DNA of 64,000 nt from an uncultured Winogradskyella sp. (GCF_947496485.1 NZ_CANMCZ010000003.1:1-64000); one strand, 5' to 3'; numbered from the stretch's first letter, positions 8,610 to 17,812 are shown. The notes: a model not told the origin generated them from the sequence alone. Numbers and translations are program-made.

Positions 8610-10142
8610 TTAAAAAGGAACACCGTCATCCTCAGGTCCATCAAAAGCATCAGATGCAGAAGGGAAATTATCTGGTTTAAAAGTATCGTCATTAGCTGCT
8701 GCATTCATTTTGGAATGAAACTCACCAAATGGAGTGTCAAAATCATCCAGGTTGTCAAACTTACCTAAGTGTCCGATAAACTTCAGTCGTATATTCTCTA
8801 AACCACCATTTCTATGCTTTGCAACTATAAATTCTCCTTGCCCTTCTGTTGGTGAACGTTCTTCATCATCCCATTCATCAATTTTATAATATTCAGGCCT
8901 GTAAATAAATGAAACAATGTCCGCATCCTGTTCTATTGCACCAGATTCACGTAAATCAGATAGCAAAGGACGTTTACTTCCACCACGAGTTTCTACAGCA
9001 CGAGATAACTGTGATAATGCAATGACTGGAATACTTAATTCTTTGGCTAAAGCCTTTAGGTTACGAGAAATAGTAGATATCTCTTGTTCTCTGTTACCAC
9101 CTTTTTGACTTCCACCTGCTGTCATCAACTGCAAATAATCAATCATTATCATCTTAATACCATATTGAGATGCTAGACGACGTGCTTTTGCTCTTAAATC
9201 GAAAATTGAAAGTGATGGAGTATCATCAATAAATAAAGGAGCTTTTTCTAAAGTTTTTACTTTAACATTGAGCTGTTCCCATTCGTGTTTTTCAAGTTTT
9301 CCTGTTCTTAATTTTTCTGAAGATAAGCCAGTTTCACTTGAAATTAAACGGGTTATTAATTGTACTGAGGACATTTCTAAAGAAAAGAACGCTACAGGAA
9401 TATTACTGTTAACTGCTACATTACGAGCCATAGTTAACGTAAATGCTGTTTTTCCCATACCAGGACGTGCAGCTACAATCACTAAATCGGATGGTTGCCA
9501 ACCAGAAGTCAACTTATCTAACTTATCAAAGCCCGAGGGAATTCCACTCATTCCCTCTTTATTAGAAATCTCTTCAATCTTCTTTTTGGCTTGGATTACC
9601 AAACTCTGAGCTGTCTCTGTTGACTTCTTAACATTACCTTGGGTAACTTCATAAAGTTTAGCTTCTGCATTGTCCAAAAGGTCAAAGACATCTTTAGTTT
9701 CGTCATAAGCTTCTTCAATAATTTCACTTGAAATTTTGATTAAACTACGTTGTATATATTTTTGAAGAATAATACGAGCATGAAACTCAATATGTGCTGA
9801 AGATGACACACGTTGTGTTAAAGAAATGAGGTAAAAATCGCCTCCAACCAAATCTAACTTTTCGTCTTTCTTTAGCTGACTAGAAACGGTTAATAAGTCA
9901 ACTGGCTCGCTGTTTTCAAATAATTTAAAAATAGCTTCAAAGATATGTTTATGTGCATCCTTATAAAAAGCCTCTGCACTTAAAATGTCAATAACCTCAT
10001 CAACACCTTTCTTATCTATCATCATCGCTCCGAGCACAACTTCTTCTAAATCAATAGCTTGAGGTGGAATTTTTCCTTTCTCTAAACTAATGATTGTGCT
10101 CTTATCAACTTTATATCCTTGTATTGGGTTGGGTTGTTTCAT
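8610..10142 (-). CDS. dnaB: Replicative DNA helicase DnaB
   Basis: Hexameric helicase that unwinds DNA ahead of the replication fork. From the chosen start (MKQPNPIQGYKVDKS) the protein is 510 aa: N-terminal domain (about 28-130), linker helix, RecA-like domain with Walker A AARPGMGKT (224-232), Walker B with MIMIDYLQLM, and the LSQLSR and DLRESGAIEQDAD motifs. There is no intein. The frame is open for 13 more codons upstream, but that stretch (VDTILLLLLL) overlaps a TAnnTTTG box and does not resemble a DnaB terminus, so the start at 10142 is preferred. Confidence 0.97.
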   Translation of the reverse strand: MKQPNPIQGYKVDKSTIISLEKGKIPPQAIDLEEVVLGAMMIDKKGVDEVIDILSAEAFYKDAHKHIFEAIFKLFENSEPVDLLTVSSQLKKDEKLDLVGGDFYLISLTQRVSSSAHIEFHARIILQKYIQRSLIKISSEIIEEAYDETKDVFDLLDNAEAKLYEVTQGNVKKSTETAQSLVIQAKKKIEEISNKEGMSGIPSGFDKLDKLTSGWQPSDLVIVAARPGMGKTAFTLTMARNVAVNSNIPVAFFSLEMSSVQLITRLISSETGLSSEKLRTGKLEKHEWEQLNVKVKTLEKAPLFIDDTPSLSIFDLRAKARRLASQYGIKMIMIDYLQLMTAGGSQKGGNREQEISTISRNLKALAKELSIPVIALSQLSRAVETRGGSKRPLLSDLRESGAIEQDADIVSFIYRPEYYKIDEWDDEERSPTEGQGEFIVAKHRNGGLENIRLKFIGHLGKFDNLDDFDTPFGEFHSKMNAAANDDTFKPDNFPSASDAFDGPEDDGVPF

Positions 10143-10148
10143 AAGTAA

Positions 10149-10156
10149 CAAAAGTA
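10149..10156 (-). promoter_or_regulatory. Putative -7 box of dnaB
   Basis: Minus-strand TACTTTTG fits TAnnTTTG and ends 6 nt before the chosen dnaB start codon. No clear TTG lies at the -33 spacing. The assignment would imply an almost leaderless mRNA. Confidence 0.35.
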
Positions 10157-10210
10157 GCAAAATTGTATCGACGAACTGCATTATGGACTTTTTACAATCT
10201 CAACACTTCG

Positions 10211-10250
10211 TTAACAATTTAACTGTTAATAACTCTAATATATTGTTAAT
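10211..10250. promoter_or_regulatory. Repeated TGTTAA motifs upstream of dnaB
   Basis: TTAACA (10211-10216) and TGTTAA (10224-10229) form an inverted repeat with a 7-nt spacer, and a further TGTTAA is at 10244-10249. They lie between the accA terminator and the dnaB promoter region. A regulator-binding site is possible, but in such AT-rich DNA chance cannot be excluded. Confidence 0.3.
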
Positions 10251-10256
10251 AGGGAT

Positions 10257-10290
10257 AAAAAAAACCAAAGTCTAAACTTCGGTTTTTTTT
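10257..10290. terminator. Terminator between accA and dnaB
   Basis: An AACC-AAAGT / ACTT-CGGTT stem with one A-C mismatch and a CTAA loop, flanked by A and T runs. On the minus strand it gives a hairpin followed by a T run just after the accA stop, separating accA from dnaB. Confidence 0.8.
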
Positions 10291-10311
10291 AGTTGCCTAT
10301 GTTTAGTGGAT

Positions 10312-11265
10312 TTAGTCTTTATAGACTCCCATTTCATCATATTTATCCATACGTTGTTTTACTAAATCTTTTGGTGATAAGTTTTTAAGCTCCTCATAAG
10401 ATTTAACGATGGCATCTCTAACTGCTAAAAAAGCTTTTTCTCTATCTTTATGTGCACCACCAAGTGGTTCTTTAACTATCTGATCAACTAGCTTCATTCG
10501 CTTCATGTCCTTAGCTGTAAGTTTTAAAGCTTCTGCTGCTTGTTCTTTGTATTCCCAGCTTCTCCATAAAATTGATGAACACGATTCTGGAGAAATAACA
10601 GAATACCATGTATTTTCTAACATTAAAACACGATCTCCTACTCCAATACCTAACGCACCTCCAGAAGCACCTTCACCAATTATCACTGTTATAATTGGTA
10701 CTTTAAGGCGGGTCATTTCTAAAATATTTCTAGCAATAGCTTCCCCTTGTCCGCGTTCTTCTGCTTCTAAACCTGGATAAGCACCCGGAGTATCAATTAA
10801 AGTTACTACTGGTATCCCAAACTTTTCAGCAGATTTCATTAAACGTAATGCTTTACGATAACCTTCAGGATTAGACATTCCGAAATTACGATACTGTCTT
10901 GTTTTAGTGTTAAAACCTTTTTGTTGACCAATAAACATATAAGATTGGTCTCCTATTTTTCCTAGGCCACCAATCATGGCCTTATCGTCTTTCACATTTC
11001 TATCACCATGCAACTCTAACCAAGAATCTCCGCAAAGTGCTTTTATATGATCTAAGGTATAAGGTCTATCTGGGTGACGTGATAATTGTACACGCTGCCA
11101 AGCCGTAAGATTTTTATATATTTCTTTTTTAGTTTCAGCTAATTTTTTTTCAATTTGCTTACAGGTTTCAGTAACATCAACATCACTTTCTTTTCCTATA
11201 ATCTGGCATTTATCTAGCTGATCTTCTAATTCCTTTATTGGTAATTCAAACTCTAAGTATTCCAT
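10312..11265 (-). CDS. accA: Acetyl-CoA carboxylase carboxyltransferase alpha
   Basis: Alpha subunit of the carboxyltransferase that moves CO2 from carboxybiotin to acetyl-CoA, the first step of fatty acid synthesis. The 317-residue protein has the typical N-terminal helix ([14 protein letters not shown]), the [12 protein letters not shown] stretch and the crotonase-like core with [20 protein letters not shown] and [16 protein letters not shown]. Its partner accD is not in the window, as is usual when the two are unlinked. A TATATTTG box lies 38 nt upstream of the start. Confidence 0.97.
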   Translation of the reverse strand: MEYLEFELPIKELEDQLDKCQIIGKESDVDVTETCKQIEKKLAETKKEIYKNLTAWQRVQLSRHPDRPYTLDHIKALCGDSWLELHGDRNVKDDKAMIGGLGKIGDQSYMFIGQQKGFNTKTRQYRNFGMSNPEGYRKALRLMKSAEKFGIPVVTLIDTPGAYPGLEAEERGQGEAIARNILEMTRLKVPIITVIIGEGASGGALGIGVGDRVLMLENTWYSVISPESCSSILWRSWEYKEQAAEALKLTAKDMKRMKLVDQIVKEPLGGAHKDREKAFLAVRDAIVKSYEELKNLSPKDLVKQRMDKYDEMGVYKD

Positions 11266-11303
11266 ACAATTTGAAGTTAGTTTTTTTGTTTAGTTAGTTA
11301 ATG

Positions 11304-11311
11304 CAAATATA
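11304..11311 (-). promoter_or_regulatory. -7 box of accA
   Basis: Minus-strand TATATTTG, 38 nt before the accA start codon and inside the gap after the EamA gene. The -33 element is not clear. Confidence 0.45.
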
Positions 11312-11317
11312 AAAACT

Positions 11318-12226
11318 TTAATCGGTAATTTTATGTGTTTTACCTTTTCGTCTTTTATAGTTTTTGAATATGGCATCAAATAATACCGTTACAATTACAA
11401 GAATGGCACCTATGTAAAATTGTGGTGACATTTTTTCGCTCTCCGGAAATAAAACTAAAGCTAACGCTATGCCATAAATAGGTTCTAAATTATAACTCAA
11501 AATTACTGTAAAAGGACTTATATATCGCATTACTTCGACTGCACCAATAAAGGCATAGGCAGTACAAACTGAGGCTAAAATGAAAAGGTATATCCAGTCT
11601 GAATTTGAAAGTGTAAAGAATTCAGCATTAAAATGAGTTCCTGATAAAAGGATAAATACAGTTAAAAACAATACACCACTTATAAACTCATAAAATGAAA
11701 TGATTGTTGCGTTATAACGCTCTATAAAGCGTCCATTAATAACAGCAAATAATGTTGAAAATAATGCAGATAATAACCCCAAAATAATCCCATTGAGGTA
11801 ACCCATTTCACTACTAGTTATGAGAAAAACGCCAAATATTACGATAATGCCAAAAAGTATTTCGTAACCTAATATGCGTCGTTTAAAAAAAATAGGTTCT
11901 ATAAAAGAGGCAAAAAACGCTCCCGAAGAAAACATGGCTAATGCAATAGAAACATTGGCCTGATTGATTGCTTCAAAAAAAGTAATCCAGTGTAAAGCTA
12001 TAATGACACCTGCAACTGAAAATTTTAAAAATGCTTTTTTACTAATCTTAATATTAAGTTTTATAATCTTAATATATATGAACATTAAAATACCAGCTAT
12101 CGCCATTCTATACCAAACTAACTCTAGAGATCCTATTGTAATAAGTTCGCCAAGGATTGCTGTAAAGCCTGCAATAAAGACTAAAAAGTGTAAGTGTAAA
12201 TAATGCTTTAATTTAGCGTTTGGCAT
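11318..12226 (-). CDS. EamA/DMT-family transporter
   Basis: A 302-residue membrane protein with about ten hydrophobic segments arranged as two EamA repeats (about 8-135 and 150-285) and a basic C-terminal tail (KNYKRRKGKTHK). The family exports metabolites such as amino acids or nucleosides; the substrate cannot be told. The gene starts within the last codons of the upstream LptF/LptG-type gene (14-nt overlap), so it is the third gene of a tgt-permease-EamA operon. Confidence 0.88.
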   Translation of the reverse strand: MPNAKLKHYLHLHFLVFIAGFTAILGELITIGSLELVWYRMAIAGILMFIYIKIIKLNIKISKKAFLKFSVAGVIIALHWITFFEAINQANVSIALAMFSSGAFFASFIEPIFFKRRILGYEILFGIIVIFGVFLITSSEMGYLNGIILGLLSALFSTLFAVINGRFIERYNATIISFYEFISGVLFLTVFILLSGTHFNAEFFTLSNSDWIYLFILASVCTAYAFIGAVEVMRYISPFTVILSYNLEPIYGIALALVLFPESEKMSPQFYIGAILVIVTVLFDAIFKNYKRRKGKTHKITD

Positions 12227-13289
12227 TTTGTAGAAGGTATATTGCTAAAATACCAAATATAAAATTAGGAAACCAAACAGCGATTATAGCAGGGAAATTG
12301 GACTGCTCAGCCATAACGCCAAAAACCTTATCAAAAAACACAAAGATCATTACAATAGCTATACCGAAAGCTAAATTTACGCCCATACCTCCTCGCCTCT
12401 TAACAGATGAAACTGCCACGCCAATTATGGTAAGAATAAATATAGAAACTGGCAAACTCCATTTCTTAAGTTTTACTACTTCGTATCGTCCAATATTTGG
12501 CGACCCTCTTCGCTTTTCTGCTTTAATGAATTCTAACAAATCACCATAAGATTTAGTTTCAGCAGCATATTCTACTGGAGTTAAGTCTTCTAATTCAAAT
12601 GGTAGACTTAAGTTTTTTTTCTTTTCTTTTTCTACGGTTTCTATTCCATTTTCAAAACTACGTTTTACATATGTAGTTAATTGATAAGTTGAATCTTCTT
12701 CAACGTATCGAATACTATTCGCAAAAATCTTATACTTAAGCTCATTACCCTCAAAATGCTCGTAAGTGAAGTTCATTCCTACCTGTCTACTAGTGCTAAA
12801 GTTGCTTACAAAAATATAATCGTTATCGTTTATCTGTTGGTAAACGTCTCGCGTTTTTTGAACTTGTTTATTTTTCTTCAGATATTTAAACCTAAATTCA
12901 TTAAAACCTTGACTTGCAATTGGAGCTAAATACATTCCTAGAACTAAAGCGAAAACGGCAACAATAGTTGCCCCAATAAGATAAGGTCTCAAAAATCTAG
13001 AAAAAGAAACCCCAGAACTCAGAAAAGCTACAATTTCTGTATTATTAGCTAACTTAGAAGTAAACCAAATTACAGATAAAAATAAAAATAAAGGAAAGAG
13101 TAGGTTTGCAAAATAGACTGTAAAATCTAGGTAATAAGCAGTAACATCTCCAAATGGAGCATTGTTTTCTAACATTTTTCCAACCTTCTCAGCTAAATCT
13201 ACTGTAATTCCTATGGGAATAAACAATAGTAACATCATTAGAAATGTAAGCAAATACCTTTTTAATATGTACCAATCTAATATCTTCAC
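12213..13289 (-). CDS. LptF/LptG family permease (YjgP/YjgQ)
   Basis: Inner-membrane subunit type of the ABC machine that extracts lipopolysaccharide for transport to the outer membrane. The 358-residue protein begins MKILDWYILKRYLLTF, typical of the family, with three transmembrane helices near the N-terminus, a periplasmic domain (about 125-265) and three helices at the C-terminus. Sequence alone does not say whether it is LptF or LptG. It starts 3 nt after the tgt stop and overlaps the EamA gene. Confidence 0.9.
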   Translation of the reverse strand: MKILDWYILKRYLLTFLMMLLLFIPIGITVDLAEKVGKMLENNAPFGDVTAYYLDFTVYFANLLFPLFLFLSVIWFTSKLANNTEIVAFLSSGVSFSRFLRPYLIGATIVAVFALVLGMYLAPIASQGFNEFRFKYLKKNKQVQKTRDVYQQINDNDYIFVSNFSTSRQVGMNFTYEHFEGNELKYKIFANSIRYVEEDSTYQLTTYVKRSFENGIETVEKEKKKNLSLPFELEDLTPVEYAAETKSYGDLLEFIKAEKRRGSPNIGRYEVVKLKKWSLPVSIFILTIIGVAVSSVKRRGGMGVNLAFGIAIVMIFVFFDKVFGVMAEQSNFPAIIAVWFPNFIFGILAIYLLQNAKR

Positions 13290-13292
13290 TTA

Positions 13293-14423
13293 CTACAATC
13301 TTTTATCCATTTGTTTAACCATTTTATCTTTCCAAGCTCTAAAATCACCTGCAATGATATGTTTCCTAGCTTCTCTTGTCAACCATAAATAGAAACCTAG
13401 ATTATGTATAGTAGCAATTTGTTTTCCCAACAATTCATTAACAGTAAATAAATGTCTTAAGTAGGCTTTACTATATTCTGTATCTACAAATGTAATCGCC
13501 ATTTCATCTATTGGAGAAAAATCATCTGCCCATTTTAAGTTCTTAATATTTATAGAACCATGTGCCGTAAACAACATACCATTCCTGGCATTTCGTGTGG
13601 GCATTACACAATCAAACATATCTACACCTAACGCGATATTTTCTAATATATTGATTGGTGTACCAACTCCCATTAAATATCTAGGTTTGTCCTCTGGTAA
13701 TATACTACAAACTACATCTGTCATCGCATACATTTCTTCCGCTGGCTCACCAACTGAGAGTCCCCCAATAGCATTACCTTCCGCTCCAGCATTTGCAATA
13801 TACTCTGCAGATTGTTGTCTTAAATCTTTATACGTACTTCCTTGAACAATAGGAAAAAACGTTTGCTCATAATCGTATTTAAAAGGAGTCTTTTTTAAAT
13901 GTGTTAAACAACGCTCTAGCCAACGATGAGTCATATGCATTGAACGTTTTGCATAGTTATAATCGCATGGATAGGGAGTACATTCGTCAAAAGCCATGAT
14001 AATATCTGCTCCTATACTTCGCTGCACTTCCATAACGTTTTCTGGTGTAAAAACATGGTAACTACCATCAATATGTGACTTAAATTTTACTCCTTCTTCT
14101 TTGATTTTTCTATTTGCAGATAAAGAATAAACTTGATACCCACCAGAGTCCGTTAAGATATTCCTGTCCCAATTCATAAACTTATGTAATCCACCAGCTT
14201 GTTCTAAAATTGGAGTTTGTGGTCTCAAATACAAATGATATGTATTTCCTAAAATTATATCTGGATTAATATCGTTCTTTAACTCTCTCTGATGCACACC
14301 TTTAACGGAACCGACAGTACCAACAGGCATGAAAATTGGAGTCTCAATAGTACCATGATCTGTAGTAATAACTCCTGCTCTGGCTTTAGTTTCCTTATCG
14401 TTTGCTAGTCTTTTAAAATTCAT
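13293..14423 (-). CDS. tgt: tRNA-guanine transglycosylase (Tgt)
   Basis: Exchanges guanine 34 for preQ1 in tRNAs with GUN anticodons, on the route to queuosine. Catalytic motifs are present: LTDSGGYQVYSL with the proton-acceptor Asp, GGLSVGEP, and the nucleophile Asp in FDCVMPTRNARNG. The zinc-binding CxCxxC block that precedes SRAYLRHL in most bacterial enzymes is absent; the equivalent stretch reads FSPIDEMAITFVDTEYSKAYLRHL with no cysteine, while the later HN pair is kept. The ATG at 14423 is preferred over the TTG at 14444, which lies inside a TATATTTG promoter box. First gene of an operon with LptF/G and EamA genes; 376 aa. Confidence 0.95.
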   Translation of the reverse strand: MNFKRLANDKETKARAGVITTDHGTIETPIFMPVGTVGSVKGVHQRELKNDINPDIILGNTYHLYLRPQTPILEQAGGLHKFMNWDRNILTDSGGYQVYSLSANRKIKEEGVKFKSHIDGSYHVFTPENVMEVQRSIGADIIMAFDECTPYPCDYNYAKRSMHMTHRWLERCLTHLKKTPFKYDYEQTFFPIVQGSTYKDLRQQSAEYIANAGAEGNAIGGLSVGEPAEEMYAMTDVVCSILPEDKPRYLMGVGTPINILENIALGVDMFDCVMPTRNARNGMLFTAHGSINIKNLKWADDFSPIDEMAITFVDTEYSKAYLRHLFTVNELLGKQIATIHNLGFYLWLTREARKHIIAGDFRAWKDKMVKQMDKRL

Positions 14424-14441
14424 TAAATCTAAGTCTATCGG

Positions 14442-14449
14442 CAAATATA
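14442..14449 (-). promoter_or_regulatory. -7 box of the tgt operon
   Basis: Minus-strand TATATTTG ending 18 nt before the chosen ATG of tgt. It overlaps the alternative upstream TTG codon, which argues against that start. The -33 element is weak. Confidence 0.5.
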
Positions 14450-14534
14450 ATTAACTCATTTACATTCGTTCTTAATTAAAAATAAAAATTGTTAGCAAAT
14501 CACTAAAATCGTTAATAAGTGACATCAATCAATC

Positions 14535-14565
14535 TTTGAAAGGCTCTTGTAAAAACCTATTTTTG
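14535..14565 (+). promoter_or_regulatory. Promoter of the transketolase operon
   Basis: TTTG at 14535-14538, a 19-nt spacer and TATTTTTG at 14558-14565 match the flavobacterial consensus in both boxes. The start codon of the N-terminal transketolase subunit is 25 nt downstream. Confidence 0.7.
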
Positions 14566-14589
14566 TGCCATTAATTTAAGCAACAAAGT

Positions 14590-15435
14590 ATGCCAAATAT
14601 TCAACAATTAGAAGATTTAACCACGCAAGTTCGTAGAGACATTTTGCGTATGGTACATAAAGTAAATTCTGGTCATCCAGGAGGCTCTTTAGGTTGTGCC
14701 GAATTTTTTGTTTCATTGTATAAAGAAATTATGGAACGAAACGAAGGTTTTGATATGGATGGAAAAGGAGAAGATTTATTCTTTCTTTCAAACGGACATA
14801 TTTCGCCCGTGTTTTATAGTGTTTTAGCTAGGTCTGGTTACTTTCCAGTGAATGAATTAAATACGTTTAGATTAATAGATTCCCGTCTACAAGGACATCC
14901 AACAACTCATGAAGGTTTACCAGGTGTAAGAATCGCCTCTGGTTCACTAGGTCAAGGCATGTCGGTTGCCATTGGTGCTGCACAAGCTAAGAAACTAAAT
15001 AATGATAGTCATATAGTATATAGTCTTCATGGTGATGGAGAATTACAAGAGGGACAAAATTGGGAGGCCATTATGTATGCTTCTGCAAAGAAAGTAGATA
15101 ATCTTATTTCTACCATTGATTTAAACAAACAACAAATTGATGGCTCTACAGACGATGTTTTACCAATGGGAAGCATTAAAGCGAAGTTTGAAGCTTTTGG
15201 CTGGACTGTTTTAGATATTGAAAAAGGAAATAACATAGAAGCAATTCTTAATGGAATGGCTGAAGCTAAGTCTTTAACAGGAAAAGGAAAACCTGTTTGT
15301 GTGTTATTGCATACAGTAATGGGTAATGGTGTGGATTTTATGATGCACACACACGCTTGGCACGGAAAAGCGCCTAATGATGATCAACTTGCTGTCGGTT
15401 TAGCTCAAAATGCAGAAACCTTAGGAGACTATTAG
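14590..15435 (+). CDS. Transketolase, N-terminal subunit
   Basis: The thiamine-diphosphate-binding half of transketolase (pentose phosphate pathway) as a separate 281-residue protein. Visible are the HPGGSLGCAEFFVSLY start region, the substrate-binding HxxP stretch, and the cofactor motif GDGELQEGQNWEA with the following N (about 150-180). The partner is encoded at 16129-17082. Split transketolases are known in several bacterial groups, including flavobacteria, from memory. Here an unrelated secreted-protein gene lies between the halves. Confidence 0.95.
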   Translation: MPNIQQLEDLTTQVRRDILRMVHKVNSGHPGGSLGCAEFFVSLYKEIMERNEGFDMDGKGEDLFFLSNGHISPVFYSVLARSGYFPVNELNTFRLIDSRLQGHPTTHEGLPGVRIASGSLGQGMSVAIGAAQAKKLNNDSHIVYSLHGDGELQEGQNWEAIMYASAKKVDNLISTIDLNKQQIDGSTDDVLPMGSIKAKFEAFGWTVLDIEKGNNIEAILNGMAEAKSLTGKGKPVCVLLHTVMGNGVDFMMHTHAWHGKAPNDDQLAVGLAQNAETLGDY

Positions 15436-15436
15436 T

Positions 15437-16132
15437 ATGAAAAATGTTTTAATCATATGTTTTTGTTTACTAATGTGCCAGTCCTATGGTCAAGAAAAAT
15501 CTATAGAAATAGATTATGTTGTAGATTACGAGATTCCTAGTAAACGTAATTCAACTGTTGACACTATTTCTATTGGTTTCAATAAAGATGGAAAGTATAT
15601 TTGGACTAACCACAATGCATTAGCTTTAAGTTTGGCTAAATCATTAGTTAAAAATTCTTCACAAGATTATTCTAAAGCTGAAAGTGATTTAATTCTTGAT
15701 ACAGAAGAAGGGATTTTAACACTAATTTTTAAATTAGATAGAAACATTATTTTTTTTAGCTTAAGCCTTGAGACATTCTTGCCAAATTCTAATGAAGAAG
15801 ATTTAGATTTAATTACAGAAGATTCAGGTGAAATTATAACTGTCCTAGAAAAGGAAATAGCCGTTTACAACATGTTTCCTAGCAATAAACCAGAGGATGT
15901 TATATCTATTGCTACTGACAAAGCATTTAATGTAAATAACAATTTGATTTTTAAAAAATTCTTTGAAATTGCATTTAAAAAATCAGGTTTTTCAGATAAT
16001 AGCGCACCCACTATTCCTAGTGGTTTAATTATGAAAATAATGGAAGACGGCAATACCATGATAGAAGCCGTTAAAGTAGATAATACAAAAAAAACAATAA
16101 AAATTAATTACAGTTTCAAAATAACAGAATGA
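15437..16132 (+). CDS. Secreted protein of unknown function
   Basis: A 231-residue protein with a clear signal peptide ([19 protein letters not shown], cleaved near residue 18). The mature part ([19 protein letters not shown]...) is predicted beta-rich and begins like flavobacterial GLPGLI-type periplasmic proteins; I do not recognise it firmly. It starts 1 nt after the stop of the transketolase N half and its stop overlaps the start of the C half (ATGA at 16129-16132), so it is embedded in that operon. Codon and base use look like those of its neighbours. Any link with carbon metabolism is unproven. Confidence 0.85.
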   Translation: MKNVLIICFCLLMCQSYGQEKSIEIDYVVDYEIPSKRNSTVDTISIGFNKDGKYIWTNHNALALSLAKSLVKNSSQDYSKAESDLILDTEEGILTLIFKLDRNIIFFSLSLETFLPNSNEEDLDLITEDSGEIITVLEKEIAVYNMFPSNKPEDVISIATDKAFNVNNNLIFKKFFEIAFKKSGFSDNSAPTIPSGLIMKIMEDGNTMIEAVKVDNTKKTIKINYSFKITE

Positions 16133-17082
16133 AAACATATACATACACAGAAAAGAAAGATACAAGAAGCGGTTTTGGAGCTGGCTTAGCAGAGTTAGGA
16201 AGAACAAATCCTAATGTGGTTGCCTTATGTGCTGATTTAATTGGATCTCTAAAAATGAACGAGTTCATCGACGAAAATCCTGAACGTTTCTTCCAAGTAG
16301 GAATTGCTGAAGCAAATATGATGGGAATAGCTGCAGGTTTAACTATAGGCGGAAAAATTCCTTTTACTGGGACTTTTGCTAATTTCTCTACTGGTAGAGT
16401 TTATGATCAAATTCGCCAATCTATCGCTTATTCTGGTAAAAATGTAAAAATATGTGCATCTCATGCAGGTTTAACCTTAGGTGAAGATGGTGCAACGCAT
16501 CAAATATTAGAAGATATAGGTTTAATGAAAATGTTACCAGGTATGGTAGTTATAAATCCTTGCGATTATAACCAAACAAAAGCAGCAACTATTGCTATTG
16601 CAGAACACGATGGACCAGTATACTTAAGATTTGGTCGACCTTCAGTTCCGATTTTTACTCCTGCAGATCAGAAATTTGAAATTGGTAAAGCGATTAGATT
16701 TACCGAAGGTACAGATGTAACTATTGTAGCAACTGGTCATTTAGTGTGGGAAGCATTAGAAGCTTCAAAAGCTTTAAATGAAGAAGGAATCTCCGCCGAA
16801 GTTATTAATATTCACACTATAAAACCTTTAGATGATAAAGCTATTTTAGATTCAGTTTCTAAAACAGGTTGTATAGTAACAGCCGAAGAACATAACTATC
16901 TTGGTGGACTAGGAGAAAGTGTAGCAAGAGTTTTAGCACAGCACAGACCTACTCCTCAAGAGTTTGTAGCAACCAATGATACCTTTGGAGAATCAGGTAC
17001 TCCTGCCCAACTTATGGATAAGTACGGATTAAATAGTGATGCCGTACAAAAAGCAGTAAAAAAAGTATTAAAAAGAAAATAA
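16129..17082 (+). CDS. Transketolase, C-terminal subunit
   Basis: The 317-residue Pyr plus C-terminal domain half of transketolase. It has [18 protein letters not shown] (with the catalytic Glu of the Pyr domain), the [19 protein letters not shown] stretch, GEDGATHQ, and a transketolase C-domain from about 190. It would assemble with the product of 14590-15435. Its start overlaps the stop of the secreted-protein gene by 4 nt, so translation is likely coupled through that gene. Confidence 0.95.
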   Translation: MKTYTYTEKKDTRSGFGAGLAELGRTNPNVVALCADLIGSLKMNEFIDENPERFFQVGIAEANMMGIAAGLTIGGKIPFTGTFANFSTGRVYDQIRQSIAYSGKNVKICASHAGLTLGEDGATHQILEDIGLMKMLPGMVVINPCDYNQTKAATIAIAEHDGPVYLRFGRPSVPIFTPADQKFEIGKAIRFTEGTDVTIVATGHLVWEALEASKALNEEGISAEVINIHTIKPLDDKAILDSVSKTGCIVTAEEHNYLGGLGESVARVLAQHRPTPQEFVATNDTFGESGTPAQLMDKYGLNSDAVQKAVKKVLKRK

Positions 17083-17096
17083 GTTCGTTTTGGCAA

Positions 17097-17130
17097 CGTT
17101 TTTGATATTAGATACCTAATCTTAAAAACG
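17097..17130 (+). promoter_or_regulatory. Long hairpin before the barrel gene
   Basis: CGTTTTTGATATTAG and CTAATCTTAAAAACG can form a 15-position stem with one mismatch and one G-T wobble, closed by an ATAC loop. An outer GTTCGTTTT/AAAACGAAC pairing (17083-17091 with 17125-17133) can compete. No T run follows, so it is a poor terminator. It ends 6 nt before the start codon of the beta-barrel gene and could control its translation or be a protein-binding palindrome. Confidence 0.45.
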
Positions 17131-17136
17131 AACATT

Positions 17137-17736
17137 ATGAAAAATTTGAAAAAGTCAGCTTTCTTAGCTGCAATTTTAGCATTTATTAGTTTTAGTTTAA
17201 GTGCACAAGACGGAAGTTCCTTTGGTATTAAAGGTGGTCTAAACTACAGTGCCAATGGTGATTATTTTCAGTCTATTGGCGATAATGCCAAAAATCCGGA
17301 TCGTAATATTGGCTATCATATCGGTGTCTTCGGAAAAATAGGTAAGAAGCTTTATTTTAGACCAGAGTTAGTTTATACAGCTACAAAAAGTGATTATGAC
17401 AGCGATAACTTCAATGTCAAAAAAATTGATGCGCCTCTTTTAGTTGGAATAAAAGTTTTAGGTCCAATTAGTGTTTTTGGTGGACCATCACTACAATATA
17501 TTTTGGATACTGAATTCGATGGTATTAGTATTGATAATGTAGAAGATGATTTCTCAGTAGGATTAAATTTTGGCATCGGCCTAAATCTTAATAAAATAGG
17601 AATTGACCTTAGGTACGAAAGAGGATTTAATAATAATGAAGCTACTTTTATTGACAATAATATAGGAACTGATGTCACTAGTAGAATTGATACTAGGCCA
17701 GATCAGCTGATTTTGAGTTTATCTATTGCATTATAA
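17137..17736 (+). CDS. Small outer-membrane beta-barrel protein
   Basis: A 199-residue protein with a signal peptide (cut near residue 23, LSAQDGSS) and the PorT / OmpW-like barrel pattern of flavobacteria: FGIKGGLNYS, then alternating hydrophobic strands ending in DQLILSLSIAL with a terminal aliphatic residue. It is likely an eight-stranded outer-membrane barrel with no assignable cargo. It lies 54 nt after the transketolase operon, behind a strong hairpin, and is followed by a terminator. Confidence 0.87.
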   Translation: MKNLKKSAFLAAILAFISFSLSAQDGSSFGIKGGLNYSANGDYFQSIGDNAKNPDRNIGYHIGVFGKIGKKLYFRPELVYTATKSDYDSDNFNVKKIDAPLLVGIKVLGPISVFGGPSLQYILDTEFDGISIDNVEDDFSVGLNFGIGLNLNKIGIDLRYERGFNNNEATFIDNNIGTDVTSRIDTRPDQLILSLSIAL

Positions 17737-17755
17737 ATATTCGAATTACGAATAG

Positions 17756-17790
17756 AAAAGCCGCTATATGAGCGGCTTTTTTATTTTTTT
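17756..17790. terminator. Bidirectional terminator
   Basis: AAAAGCCGCT (17756-17765) pairs with AGCGGCTTTT (17771-17780) around an ATATG loop and is followed by a long T run. It lies between the barrel gene (+) and the FKBP-like lipoprotein gene (-). Confidence 0.88.
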
Positions 17791-17812
17791 TCAATAAGAG
17801 ATTTATTGCCTT

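Noticed and set aside
10143..10181. N-terminal extension of DnaB (VDTILLLLLL)
   Set aside because: The extension is a leucine run over a TAnnTTTG box and is absent from typical DnaB N-termini. ATG 10142 fits the family.
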